Positions 54,639 to 62,478 of a stretch of 64,000 nt of DNA are shown piece by piece (position 1 is the first letter of the stretch; the number at the start of each line of letters is the position of its first letter). This DNA comes from an uncultured Bacilli bacterium (GTDB taxonomy: Bacteria; Bacillota_I; Bacilli_A; RF39; UBA660). A model generated the notes under the pieces. The model saw nothing but the letters and a program-made list of their open reading frames with translations. It had not been told where the DNA came from and ran no database searches. The stretch lies in the NCBI GenBank assembly GCA_934162325.1, contig CAKPIH010000001.1, forward strand, positions 1-64,000, in the 5' to 3' direction. A program made the position numbers and the translations under genes.

Positions 54639-54667
54639 ATCATACTACATAATTAAATCTTTGTCAA
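54639..54667 (-). promoter_or_regulatory. Ytr-type operon sigma-A promoter
   Basis: Perfect -35 TTGACA (54662-54667), 17-base spacer, -10 TATGAT (54639-54644) on the minus strand. The operator repeat lies directly downstream. Confidence 0.85.
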
Positions 54668-54707
54668 GAAAAAAATACAATCTAAAATTATCGAATTAAA
54701 AAAACTT

Positions 54708-54794
54708 AATCTAGAGACTTATAACAAGGCTCTAGATTATCTTTGAAGACCCAAGACTTCAAAGAAAAAGTGTGAAACACAAAGGTTCACACTT
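54708..54794 (+). repeat. AC...GG hairpin triplet (copy G)
   Basis: Plus-strand orientation. Hairpin 54708-54738: nine-base-pair stem AATCTAGAG/CTCTAGATT, loop of 13 from ACTTA to CAAGG. Hairpin 54741-54764: stem CTTTGAAG/CTTCAAAG, loop ACCCAAGA. Hairpin 54768-54794: stem AAGTGTGAA/TTCACACTT, loop ACACAAAGG. The last hairpin, read on the minus strand, also precedes a T-run and could act as terminator for the gene at 54807. No clear promoter is seen. Confidence 0.6.
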
Positions 54795-54806
54795 AAACTA
54801 ATAAAC

Positions 54807-56045
54807 TTATTTTCTCTTTCTATAAAAAACACTATAATTAGAAAAATCAATATTACTAATAATCTTATCATACTCATTATAATTAAATTTATTTATAACA
54901 TCAATATCATCATCATCTAAATAACCAAAACGAATATAATTCTCTTGAATAGGAGCAACATAATCACTTATACTATCCTTTCTAACTGATATCCTAGTAA
55001 TAGAATCCTTTAAAATAAGATCAAATACCTCTTTCTCTTCAGTGTCTCTATTTTTAATACAATTCAAAACCAAATTCTCAAACTCATCAACTCTATCAGT
55101 AAGAGTAATAATATCAATAATCAAATACCCATTAAAATAATATAAATAATAAGATACATCACCCATATAATTAGAATTATTATTAACATATTCATTAATC
55201 TTAGAAAATTCAGCAAAATTAATATCTAGAAAAAATCCTACATACCAATCCAATTTATATCTATCAAAACTAGATAAATCACTAATATCAATCTTAAAAG
55301 ATAAAATAACTTCATCATTATAATCATCTTTATATATATACTTTCTTCTAATAACCTCCTTAACATCACTAACTTTAGGAAGTCTTTTATCATTTTTAAA
55401 AGAAATATCTTTATATATATCCCTAACCAAATTAAGAGTCTTATCATAATCAAAATTACCTGCTAAAACAAGAAACTGGTTACATGGAATATAAATACTA
55501 TCATAAATATTTTTAAGTTCATTAGCAGTAATACTATTAACACTACTACTGCTTCCTAAAGTTTTTCTATTAATAGTAAATAGATTATTTAACTTTCTAT
55601 AAATAATATTATTCCTTACATTTTCTTTGTCGTCTCTAATCTCACTATAAACAGCCATTTTAGTTTTATCAAGTTTATCTTTAGAAAAAGACACATTATA
55701 AATTCCTTTCAAAAAAATCTCTAAACATTCATAAAAGTTAATAACAGTATTAAAAAAGTATGAAGTATTATCAGTATTAGTACCGCCATTACAATTAAGT
55801 ATATTATATTTTTTTAAATTATCAAACAAATCACCATCTATAGTATTTTCAAATACATAATGTTCTAAAAGATGAGCAGTACCTGGTTTAATTTTCTTAG
55901 TATTACCGTTACAATCAACATATTCATAGTGATTACCACCCAAAAAAGTATATAATTCCACATGATTAGTACTCTTACTCTTATCAGTATATATAAGAAT
56001 AGTAAGTCCATTATCCAAAGTAATAAATTTAGCCTTATTCATCAT
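54807..56045 (-). CDS. M16-family zinc peptidase (YmfH-like)
   Basis: A 412-residue peptidase of the pitrilysin family. The inverted zinc motif H-x-x-E-H is present in AHLLEHYVFE at about residue 65, and the downstream glutamate region follows. With the inactive partner upstream it forms the YmfF/YmfH-type pair. The gene overlaps the partner's stop by 11 bases. The ATG at 56045 is chosen over an earlier GTG because AGGAG is nine bases away. The homologous AlbE/AlbF and YmfF/YmfH proteins process peptides; the target here is unknown. Confidence 0.85.
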   Translation of the reverse strand: MMNKAKFITLDNGLTILIYTDKSKSTNHVELYTFLGGNHYEYVDCNGNTKKIKPGTAHLLEHYVFENTIDGDLFDNLKKYNILNCNGGTNTDNTSYFFNTVINFYECLEIFLKGIYNVSFSKDKLDKTKMAVYSEIRDDKENVRNNIIYRKLNNLFTINRKTLGSSSSVNSITANELKNIYDSIYIPCNQFLVLAGNFDYDKTLNLVRDIYKDISFKNDKRLPKVSDVKEVIRRKYIYKDDYNDEVILSFKIDISDLSSFDRYKLDWYVGFFLDINFAEFSKINEYVNNNSNYMGDVSYYLYYFNGYLIIDIITLTDRVDEFENLVLNCIKNRDTEEKEVFDLILKDSITRISVRKDSISDYVAPIQENYIRFGYLDDDDIDVINKFNYNEYDKIISNIDFSNYSVFYRKRK

Positions 56046-57294
56046 CAACACCCACTCCTATATACTTACTAACCATAACAAGCCTATTATCAATAAAATT
56101 CTTAACTTCTATAGGCTTAATATTATTAATAACATCATAATACTTCTCATGATTATTGCCAAGATATTCACGAACATATTCAAAAAGAATAATATTTAAA
56201 TTTTCTTTATCAAGTTCACCATCTATCTTAGCATCCTCTACAAAAAAAGGAAGTTTACTCTCAATATAATGAATATCAGATATATCATTCATAGCCTTAT
56301 CATATAACTCAAATACTTTATCAATATTCTTCTTCCCAACAAAAGAAAACAAAGTAAGTGTCCCAAAACTATAAGCATATGCTCCCGCGTTATATACCAA
56401 ATCATTATCCTTTCTCAAATACTTAAATAACAAATCAGAATTATTAGAACTAAGTAATTTTCTAACTACACTAAGTAACACTTCATCTTTGTAGCAGTTC
56501 ATATCTTTTACTTTATAATTACAATATACCCCACTAGTAGAAAAATCACTATCTTCCCTAACAAACTTAACATCATTAACAATATCTTTAACATATACAT
56601 GATAATCAGTTTTAAATTTAATATTACTTATTTCATTATCAAGAATAATCTTCTTTATCAATTCTTTAGATTCATTCTCATTAACATCACCAATCAAAAA
56701 CACCAAAGGTTTCTTACTAATAATCTCCCTATAAACATCATATAATCTTTCACTAGTAATACTATCAAGTAAAGATAAGTCTCTAAAGAAAGAAGAAATA
56801 AGATAATTATCCTCATCTATTAAAGCGTTACTTTTACTTTGATAATAACTATCATAATTCTTAAGTTTATGTTTAACATTATCTTTGTACATTCTAATAT
56901 CTTCATCAATTATATTTCTAGGAAAAGAACCATTCTCTAAATAAGGATTAAAAATCATCTCTTTAGCAAAAAGTAAATTATCCAAAAGAACATCTTTTTT
57001 CAAACTATTAAAAGAAGGATAACTTAACATAAACTCTAAAAAAGCATTATTACCAATATAAGTTATTTGGTAACGATAAAATAAACAATAATTATTAATA
57101 CAAGCAACAGTAACCTTTCTCTTAGTATCATACTTTTCACTTCTTTCATAAAGAATATCACCAAGTACTTTTAACTCTTCTTCTTTATAATTGTATATAG
57201 GAAAAGAAATAAATAAAAGACATTTTTTAAATTTATCATTTCTAATTATTACAGGTTCATTATTCTTACTAAACACTAATATCACTTCTTTCAT
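56035..57294 (-). CDS. M16-family partner lacking zinc motif (YmfF-like)
   Basis: A 419-residue protein of M16 layout that lacks the H-x-x-E-H motif, as do the inactive subunits of two-chain M16 peptidases. Characteristic stretches are FISFPIYNYKEEELKVLGDILYE (shown in part: YNYKEEELKVLGDIL) near residue 35 and DLVYNAGAYAYSFGTLTLF near residue 305. Its gene is upstream of and overlapping the catalytic subunit. In Bacillus the pair lies beside ymfM-pgsA-recA; here it is far from them. The start is uncertain; a GTG near 57276 has a better-placed AAGTGAT site. Confidence 0.78.
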   Translation of the reverse strand: MKEVILVFSKNNEPVIIRNDKFKKCLLFISFPIYNYKEEELKVLGDILYERSEKYDTKRKVTVACINNYCLFYRYQITYIGNNAFLEFMLSYPSFNSLKKDVLLDNLLFAKEMIFNPYLENGSFPRNIIDEDIRMYKDNVKHKLKNYDSYYQSKSNALIDEDNYLISSFFRDLSLLDSITSERLYDVYREIISKKPLVFLIGDVNENESKELIKKIILDNEISNIKFKTDYHVYVKDIVNDVKFVREDSDFSTSGVYCNYKVKDMNCYKDEVLLSVVRKLLSSNNSDLLFKYLRKDNDLVYNAGAYAYSFGTLTLFSFVGKKNIDKVFELYDKAMNDISDIHYIESKLPFFVEDAKIDGELDKENLNIILFEYVREYLGNNHEKYYDVINNIKPIEVKNFIDNRLVMVSKYIGVGVDDE

Positions 57295-57392
57295 ATAAGA
57301 TTATATAAAAATATATTATTTATGTCAACTTAGGTAATTACCCTATACACAAAACACCTAAGTATCATAACCTATTTTAGGAGGAAAAAAAT

Positions 57393-57887
57393 ATGAATAA
57401 TTTTAACGATTATTATAATTATTTAAATAACTATAATGATATGAACTTTATGACAAACCCAAATACCATGATAACTGATATGAACTATCAAAATATGTTC
57501 CCTAATAATTATACAATACCAAATACAAACACCAATAGTAGTATCGCAGACTCACAAATAGGATTCAAGAGAGGTAATTTATTTAATAATCTATATGATG
57601 AATACAAAAACTATAAACCACAAGAGTTAAAAGCCTCAAATGAAAGAGAAGATTTAATACTACAAATAGATGAAAATAGATTTGCTATAATCGAATTAGG
57701 ACTATACCTAGATCTATATCCAAATGATACCAATATCTTAAACAAATATAATAGTTATTTAAAGAAAGAAAAAGAATTAATAACCATCTATGAAAGTAAA
57801 TATGGACCTATAACACTAAATAGTCCCGTCCAAACAAATATTTGGCTATGGAATAATTCACCATGGCCATGGGAGGTGCAAAAATAA
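57393..57887 (+). CDS. Spore coat protein, CotJA-CotJB fusion
   Basis: A 164-residue protein. An Asn/Tyr/Met-rich tail covers residues 1-55. Then IGFKRGNLFNNLYDEYKNY matches the short CotJA motif of the type G-x-x-x-G-T-x-F-x-x-L. The CotJB domain follows: EDLILQIDENRFAIIELGLYLDLYPNDTNIL, given here in part as RFAIIELGLYLDLYPND, ending in WNNSPWPWEVQK. In Bacillus CotJA and CotJB are separate; here they form one chain. It overlaps the start of cotJC by one base. AGGAGG precedes the start. Confidence 0.8.
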   Translation: MNNFNDYYNYLNNYNDMNFMTNPNTMITDMNYQNMFPNNYTIPNTNTNSSIADSQIGFKRGNLFNNLYDEYKNYKPQELKASNEREDLILQIDENRFAIIELGLYLDLYPNDTNILNKYNSYLKKEKELITIYESKYGPITLNSPVQTNIWLWNNSPWPWEVQK

Positions 57888-58447
57888 TGTGGAAATATGT
57901 AAAATCATTAGAATATCCCGTTAACATCAAAAAGAAAGATTTACGTATGGCAAAATATCTCGTAACACAATATGGAGGCGCTAACGGCGAGTTAGCAGCA
58001 GCCTTCCGCTATCTAAATCAAAGATATACAATGCCAGATGATAAAGGAAAAGCTTTGCTTACCGATATTGGAACTGAAGAACTAGCCCATGTTGAAATGA
58101 TATCCGCTATGATATATCAACTACTAAATGGCGCCACTCTAAAAGAATTAAAAGAAGCTGGATTAGAATCTCACTATGCCGAACATGGATATGGACTATA
58201 TCCAACTGACTCTAATGGCGTACCATTTACCGTATCATATTTTGCAACAACCGGAGACCCACTCGCCGACTTATCAGAAGACATGGCAGCAGAGCAAAAA
58301 GCGAGAGCTACATACGAAAACTTAATCAATCTAACAGATGATCCCGATGTCATAGGGCCATTACTATTCTTAAGACAAAGAGAAATAATTCATTTTGCTA
58401 GATTCAAAGAACTATTCGATGAATATAAAAGTAAAGGAATAAAATAA
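57887..58447 (+). CDS. cotJC: Spore coat protein CotJC, manganese catalase family
   Basis: A 186-residue protein of the manganese catalase fold. Helices carry the dimanganese ligand motifs: NGELAAAFRYLNQR near residue 33 and EELAHVEMISAMI near 65, then EQKARATYENL near 140 and REIIHFARFKELF near 170. CotJC is made in the mother cell and sits in the spore coat. The ATG at 57887 is chosen because GGGAGGTG precedes it and CotJC proteins begin MWKYVK. GC content is somewhat higher than its neighbours. Confidence 0.9.
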   Translation: MWKYVKSLEYPVNIKKKDLRMAKYLVTQYGGANGELAAAFRYLNQRYTMPDDKGKALLTDIGTEELAHVEMISAMIYQLLNGATLKELKEAGLESHYAEHGYGLYPTDSNGVPFTVSYFATTGDPLADLSEDMAAEQKARATYENLINLTDDPDVIGPLLFLRQREIIHFARFKELFDEYKSKGIK

Positions 58448-58448
58448 C

Positions 58449-58477
58449 TAAATACCTACCTATCTAGGTATTTTTTT
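58449..58477 (+). terminator. cotJC terminator, first copy of a 29-base repeat
   Basis: Stem AATACCTA/TAGGTATT with loop CCTATC and seven T. The whole 29 bases recur exactly at 59498-59526. Confidence 0.85.
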
Positions 58478-58495
58478 CAACAATTAAAAAATTTA

Positions 58496-58523
58496 TTCAC
58501 AGCAATAAAAAATATGTTATAAT
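58496..58523 (+). promoter_or_regulatory. Promoter of the frameshifted gene
   Basis: -35 TTCACA (58496-58501), 16-base spacer, perfect -10 TATAAT (58518-58523) on the plus strand, 21 bases before the start codon with AGGGAGGT between. Confidence 0.65.
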
Positions 58524-58544
58524 AAAAACAAGGGAGGTTTTATA

Positions 58545-59500
58545 ATGACAATTGCAGAAGCAGAAAGATTTTATAAACAAGATACCAAAAACTATGAAAT
58601 AGAAAAAAATATAGATTTTTTAAATTGGTTAAAAATTTCAATAGCAAATGGATATAATTGTTTTATTGACACAAAAGAATTACAAGAATTAATTGATAAT
58701 ATTGTAACATGGTATGAAATAAAGTATCCTGAAAGAGAATTAGAATACTTTGAAGGAACTAGAGATATAGACTTTCAAAATATTAAAAGAATTTCCAATA
58801 TAATGAGTATTAGACAATTACTATATAGATTACCACACAATCAATTATGTTTAATAGAATGTGGATATAGAGCAAAAGGATGGGGACAACATCAAGTTTA
58901 TGAAAAAGATAAAAAAGTTAGTTGGAAAACTTCAATATTTATGAGAATAAATAGAAAAAAACAGAAGAAACAAATTTATGGTTAGATAGAGAATCATACT
59001 TTTTACTTCATGCCGATCATACAACCGGTAAAGTATTAGTAGACTACAATTTAAAAGAATATATAGATAATAAAGATGATTTAAATTTAGATGAACTCTT
59101 ATCAATATTTAAAGAAAAATATACTAATGAATTAGACTTTACCGAACTAAAAGAAAGTATTTATAATCATAATTGTGATATGGAATTAAGACATAGAATT
59201 TTACAATTAGTTGCACTTAAATTATTATATTCTAGAAATACCATACCCGAAAGAGGATATGAAAGAGCAAAAAGATTTATAAATGAATTTAATAAAAAAT
59301 TAGATCTTACATTATCTACAGAACAAATTGATGAAATTATTAGCAGAGATTACACTAATGGCGAAAAATGGGAACATGTTTTAAAAACTTACATTAATAA
59401 AGATGGTAAAGAACATTCATACTGGACTATTGAAAATGTTGCAAAAAAAGAATCAAAAGGAATAAAAAGATTAGTAAAAAAAGTTTTTTACAAAAGTTAA
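58545..59500 (+). pseudogene. Unknown gene split by a -1 frameshift in an A-run
   Basis: The first frame (58545-58985, 146 residues) goes out of frame near a run of seven A at 58955-58961. The second frame continues without break from 58961 to 59500, so the full product would be about 318 residues. The protein is not recognised: mixed helix, no membrane segment, several tryptophans, and no catalytic motif seen. The A-run sits as A AAA AAA, a slippery heptamer that could allow programmed -1 shifting, but an indel or a base-call error in a homopolymer is also possible. The gene lies between two identical 29-base terminator repeats. Confidence 0.6.
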
Positions 59501-59526
59501 ATACCTACCTATCTAGGTATTTTTTT
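59498..59526 (+). terminator. Second copy of the 29-base terminator repeat
   Basis: Identical to 58449-58477; the TAA stop of the split gene forms its first three bases. Read on the minus strand it also lies just beyond the typA stop. Confidence 0.85.
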
Positions 59527-59542
59527 ACATCAAAAAAAGAAG

Positions 59543-61351
59543 TTATTTCTTTGCATCAAACTTCTTTCTTGCTTCCGTATTTAAAATAAACTTTCTAAGT
59601 CTAATATTCTCCGGAGTAATCTCTACTAACTCATCAGTATTAATATAATCCAAACAATATTCTAGAGTAAGAGGTCTAGGTCTTTTAAGTACAACAGTAT
59701 GGTCAGACCCTGATGCTCTTGTATTAGTAAGTTGTTTACCCTTAACAACATTAACAGCAAGGTCATTTTCTCTATTACATTCACCAACAATCATACCTTC
59801 ATAAACTTCAGTACCAGGTTCAATAAACATAACACCTCTATCTTCTAATTGGCCTAAAGCATAAGCCGTAGCCTTACCAGCCTCAGTAGCAACAAGTACA
59901 CCAACTTTTCTCTCAGTAGAATTAATATCTTCAATAGGTAAATACTCTTTAAAAGTATGATTAAGAATACCATAACCCTTAGTCATAGTCATAAAGTTAG
60001 TATTAAAACCAATTAAACCTCTTGAAGGAATAGTATAATTAAGTCTAATCAAATTATTAACATTAGACATATTATCCATCTTTCCACCTCTTAAACCAAG
60101 AGCTTCAATAACATTACCTACACAGTCATCACTAACTTCAATCTGAACGTCTTCATAAGGTTCGCACTTAACACCATCTATTTCTTTTATAATAACCTCA
60201 GGTTTAGATACTTGAAGTTCAAAACCTTCTCTTCTAAGATTTTCAATAAGAATAGATAAATGAAGTTCACCTCTACCAGATACAACCCAAGACTCATTAC
60301 CAGACTCTTCTACTTTTAAACTAACATCTTTTTGTGTTTCTTTAAATAATCTCTCACCAATTTTTCTAGCAGTAACAATAGAACCTTCCCTACCAACAAA
60401 AGGACTATTGTTAACCATAAATGTCATTTTTAAAGTAGGTTCATCGATTCTAAGTATAGGAAGAGCCTCTTCTTTACCAACATTACATACCGTTTCACCA
60501 ACAGAAATATCCATAAGACCAGCAACTGCCGCTATATCCCCAGCCTTAGCCTCATTAATTTCTACTCTCTTAAGACCATCAAAACCAAATAATTTTTGAA
60601 TTCTAAATTGTTTAATACTACCATCTAATCTAACACAAGATACCATTTCATTAACTTTTAAAGTACCACTATGAACTTTACCAATACCAATTCTACCAAC
60701 ATATTCATTATAATCTAAAAGTGCAGGTTGAAATTGTAAATTACCATCTGGATTAGCATTAGGTTCAGGAATCTCATTAATAATTAAATTAAAAATATCA
60801 TCATAGTTTTCACTTTGTGTACTAATATCTGGATCTAAACTAGCAGTACCATTTAAAGCACTAACATAAGCAACCTTAAAATCAAGTTGTTCTTCACTAG
60901 CTCCTAGTTCGATAAATAAATCAATAACTTCGTCAAGCACCTTCTCTACTCTAGCAGTAGGTTTATCTACCTTATTAATAACAACAATAGGTTTAACCCC
61001 TGCTTCTAATGCTTTTTTAAGAACGAATCTAGTCTGTGGCATTGTACCCTCATAAGCATCTACAAGTAATAAAACACCATCAACCATATTCATAATTCTT
61101 TCTACTTCACCACCAAAATCAGCATGTCCCGGAGTATCAAGAATATTAATCTTATATCCATTATAATGAATTGAAGTAGTCTTAGCAAGAATAGTAATAC
61201 CTCTTTCTCTTTCTATATCATTTGAATCCATTGCTCTAACTTCAACTTGTTCATTATCTCTAAAAGTACCAGATTTTTTAAGTAATTGATCAACTAAAGT
61301 AGTTTTACCATGGTCTACATGTGCTATAATAGCAACATTTCTAATTTTCAT
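59543..61351 (-). CDS. typA: Ribosome-associated GTPase TypA/BipA
   Basis: A 602-residue translational GTPase involved in ribosome assembly and stress growth. G1 is AHVDHGKT at 9-16, switch region [16 protein letters not shown]3 DTPGHADF, G4 NKVDKP and the EF-G-like domains follow. The C-terminal domain has the TypA-specific [14 protein letters not shown] and ends with a lysine-rich tail. Length is typical. The ATG at 61351 is preferred because GAAGGTG precedes it, with the first codon of the longest frame being GTG. Confidence 0.96.
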   Translation of the reverse strand: MKIRNVAIIAHVDHGKTTLVDQLLKKSGTFRDNEQVEVRAMDSNDIERERGITILAKTTSIHYNGYKINILDTPGHADFGGEVERIMNMVDGVLLLVDAYEGTMPQTRFVLKKALEAGVKPIVVINKVDKPTARVEKVLDEVIDLFIELGASEEQLDFKVAYVSALNGTASLDPDISTQSENYDDIFNLIINEIPEPNANPDGNLQFQPALLDYNEYVGRIGIGKVHSGTLKVNEMVSCVRLDGSIKQFRIQKLFGFDGLKRVEINEAKAGDIAAVAGLMDISVGETVCNVGKEEALPILRIDEPTLKMTFMVNNSPFVGREGSIVTARKIGERLFKETQKDVSLKVEESGNESWVVSGRGELHLSILIENLRREGFELQVSKPEVIIKEIDGVKCEPYEDVQIEVSDDCVGNVIEALGLRGGKMDNMSNVNNLIRLNYTIPSRGLIGFNTNFMTMTKGYGILNHTFKEYLPIEDINSTERKVGVLVATEAGKATAYALGQLEDRGVMFIEPGTEVYEGMIVGECNRENDLAVNVVKGKQLTNTRASGSDHTVVLKRPRPLTLEYCLDYINTDELVEITPENIRLRKFILNTEARKKFDAKK

Positions 61352-61446
61352 AAAATACACCTTCTTTTTCTCACAGTTATTAATTATATCATAAAATCAA
61401 ACATTTGAACATATTTTTTATCAATTTTATCAAAAATATTACCTTT

Positions 61447-61499
61447 CAGAAAAAGCCTAGGTCTTTTTCTGTCCTATATAGCCTACAAGTCTATATAGG
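61447..61499 (-). repeat. AC...GG tandem hairpin pair (copy D)
   Basis: Minus-strand orientation. Hairpin 61473-61499: stem CCTATATAG/CTATATAGG, loop ACTTGTAGG. Hairpin 61447-61471: stem CAGAAAAAG/CTTTTTCTG, loop ACCTAGG, followed by AAAGG. A possible promoter lies upstream: TTTACA, 17 bases, TATAGT. It would feed towards typA. Confidence 0.65.
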
Positions 61500-61561
61500 A
61501 ATAACTATAAGATATCATATTTAGGGTGTAAACTTTCTAACTACAACATAACCAAATACTT

Positions 61562-61616
61562 TATGACTGAAACAATAAGGTTCAGTCATACCTTACAAAA
61601 CTATAGGTTTGTAAGG
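61562..61616 (+). repeat. AC...GG tandem hairpin pair (copy E)
   Basis: Plus-strand orientation, back to back with copy D. Hairpin 61562-61590: ten-base-pair stem TATGACTGAA/TTCAGTCATA, loop ACAATAAGG. Hairpin 61591-61616: nine-base-pair stem CCTTACAAA/TTTGTAAGG, loop ACTATAGG, identical to one loop of copy A. An A-tract follows, which is the T-tract of the neighbouring minus-strand terminator. Confidence 0.65.
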
Positions 61617-61619
61617 ACT

Positions 61620-61645
61620 AAAAAAACTTAGAAACAAATCTAAGC
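61620..61645 (-). terminator. Terminator of the DUF308-like gene
   Basis: Seven-pair stem (one G-U) GCTTAGA/TCTAAGT followed by seven T on the minus strand, immediately after the stop codon. Confidence 0.75.
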
Positions 61646-61647
61646 CT

Positions 61648-62235
61648 TTACTCACTAATAATACTATTACTATCTTTAATCTTTTTATAATTAATAAAAT
61701 CAAGAATAATCATAACAAATATATATACTCCAATTATCTTAAAGAATATATACATAACACTCTTAGATACAAAGATAAGAATAATACCAAGTATAATAGA
61801 TATAATACTAACAATCATATTAGCAGTAACCTTTCTATCAAAATACTTAATAAGACTACTAATACCCATAAAGAATAATAATAAAGAAACAAGTACTGGA
61901 AGTAATTCTAAGAATAAGAATTGACCATACTTAAAAGTAAATAAAGAAAGCCATAAACACATAATACCCATAACTATACCAGAATAATCCTTCTTTAAAT
62001 ATTCCTTATCCATAACAAAGTTAATAACTCTAATAACCGCTATTATAGAAAAAATTACAACAAATAAATAATTAACTGTACTAAGAAGTTCATCAGTAGC
62101 AAAAATAAGTACTAAAGCTAGTACTAACCCCAATATGTAATAGAAGCCTTCTGATACATTGTAGTTCCTCTTCTTATTATTTTCTAATTTAATAGTTTTA
62201 TTTTCTGTACTCTCTACTTTTTTCTTTCTTCCCAT
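61648..62235 (-). CDS. DUF308-type multi-pass membrane protein
   Basis: A 195-residue protein with a charged N-terminus (1-27) and six short hydrophobic helices in pairs, the repeated layout of DUF308/HdeD-family proteins. No catalytic motif is seen and the role is unknown. The ATG at 62235 is chosen because AGGTAGGTG precedes it; the longer frame begins with a GTG inside that site. It follows a 33-residue gene. Confidence 0.75.
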   Translation of the reverse strand: MGRKKKVESTENKTIKLENNKKRNYNVSEGFYYILGLVLALVLIFATDELLSTVNYLFVVIFSIIAVIRVINFVMDKEYLKKDYSGIVMGIMCLWLSLFTFKYGQFLFLELLPVLVSLLLFFMGISSLIKYFDRKVTANMIVSIISIILGIILIFVSKSVMYIFFKIIGVYIFVMIILDFINYKKIKDSNSIISE

Positions 62236-62279
62236 ATTTAACACCTACCTCATATAAAAATTATACAACAAAATAGTAA

Positions 62280-62314
62280 GAAAAGAAAGAAGAAATTAAC
62301 TTTTTCTTCTTTCT
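62280..62314 (-). terminator. Terminator of the 33-residue gene
   Basis: Perfect 12-base-pair stem of AGAAAGAAGAAA with TTTCTTCTTTCT; the stop codon of the small gene lies in its loop. Confidence 0.75.
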
Positions 62315-62397
62315 TTCAAGTAACAATTAAGTTTAATATAACTAATATTCTGACTCATTTCATCAAAAATATCTTCAACTAATATATAACCTGGCAT
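62296..62397 (-). CDS. Very small protein, 33 residues
   Basis: Frame beginning MPGYILVEDIFDEMSQNISY, with AGAGGA at correct spacing and a terminator built around its stop codon. This packing, seen for longer genes here, argues that it is translated. I recognise no family. Confidence 0.5.
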   Translation of the reverse strand: MPGYILVEDIFDEMSQNISYIKLNCYLKERRKS

Positions 62398-62478
62398 ATT
62401 ATCCTCTCCTCTATTAAAAGAATAACACATAACCAAAATAATTTCATTATATTCGACAAAACAAGTCAAAATACATCA

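Noticed and set aside
57300..57392. A sporulation (sigma-E) promoter before the cotJ genes
   Set aside because: Partial -10-like sequences exist, but none has a -35 at the right distance.
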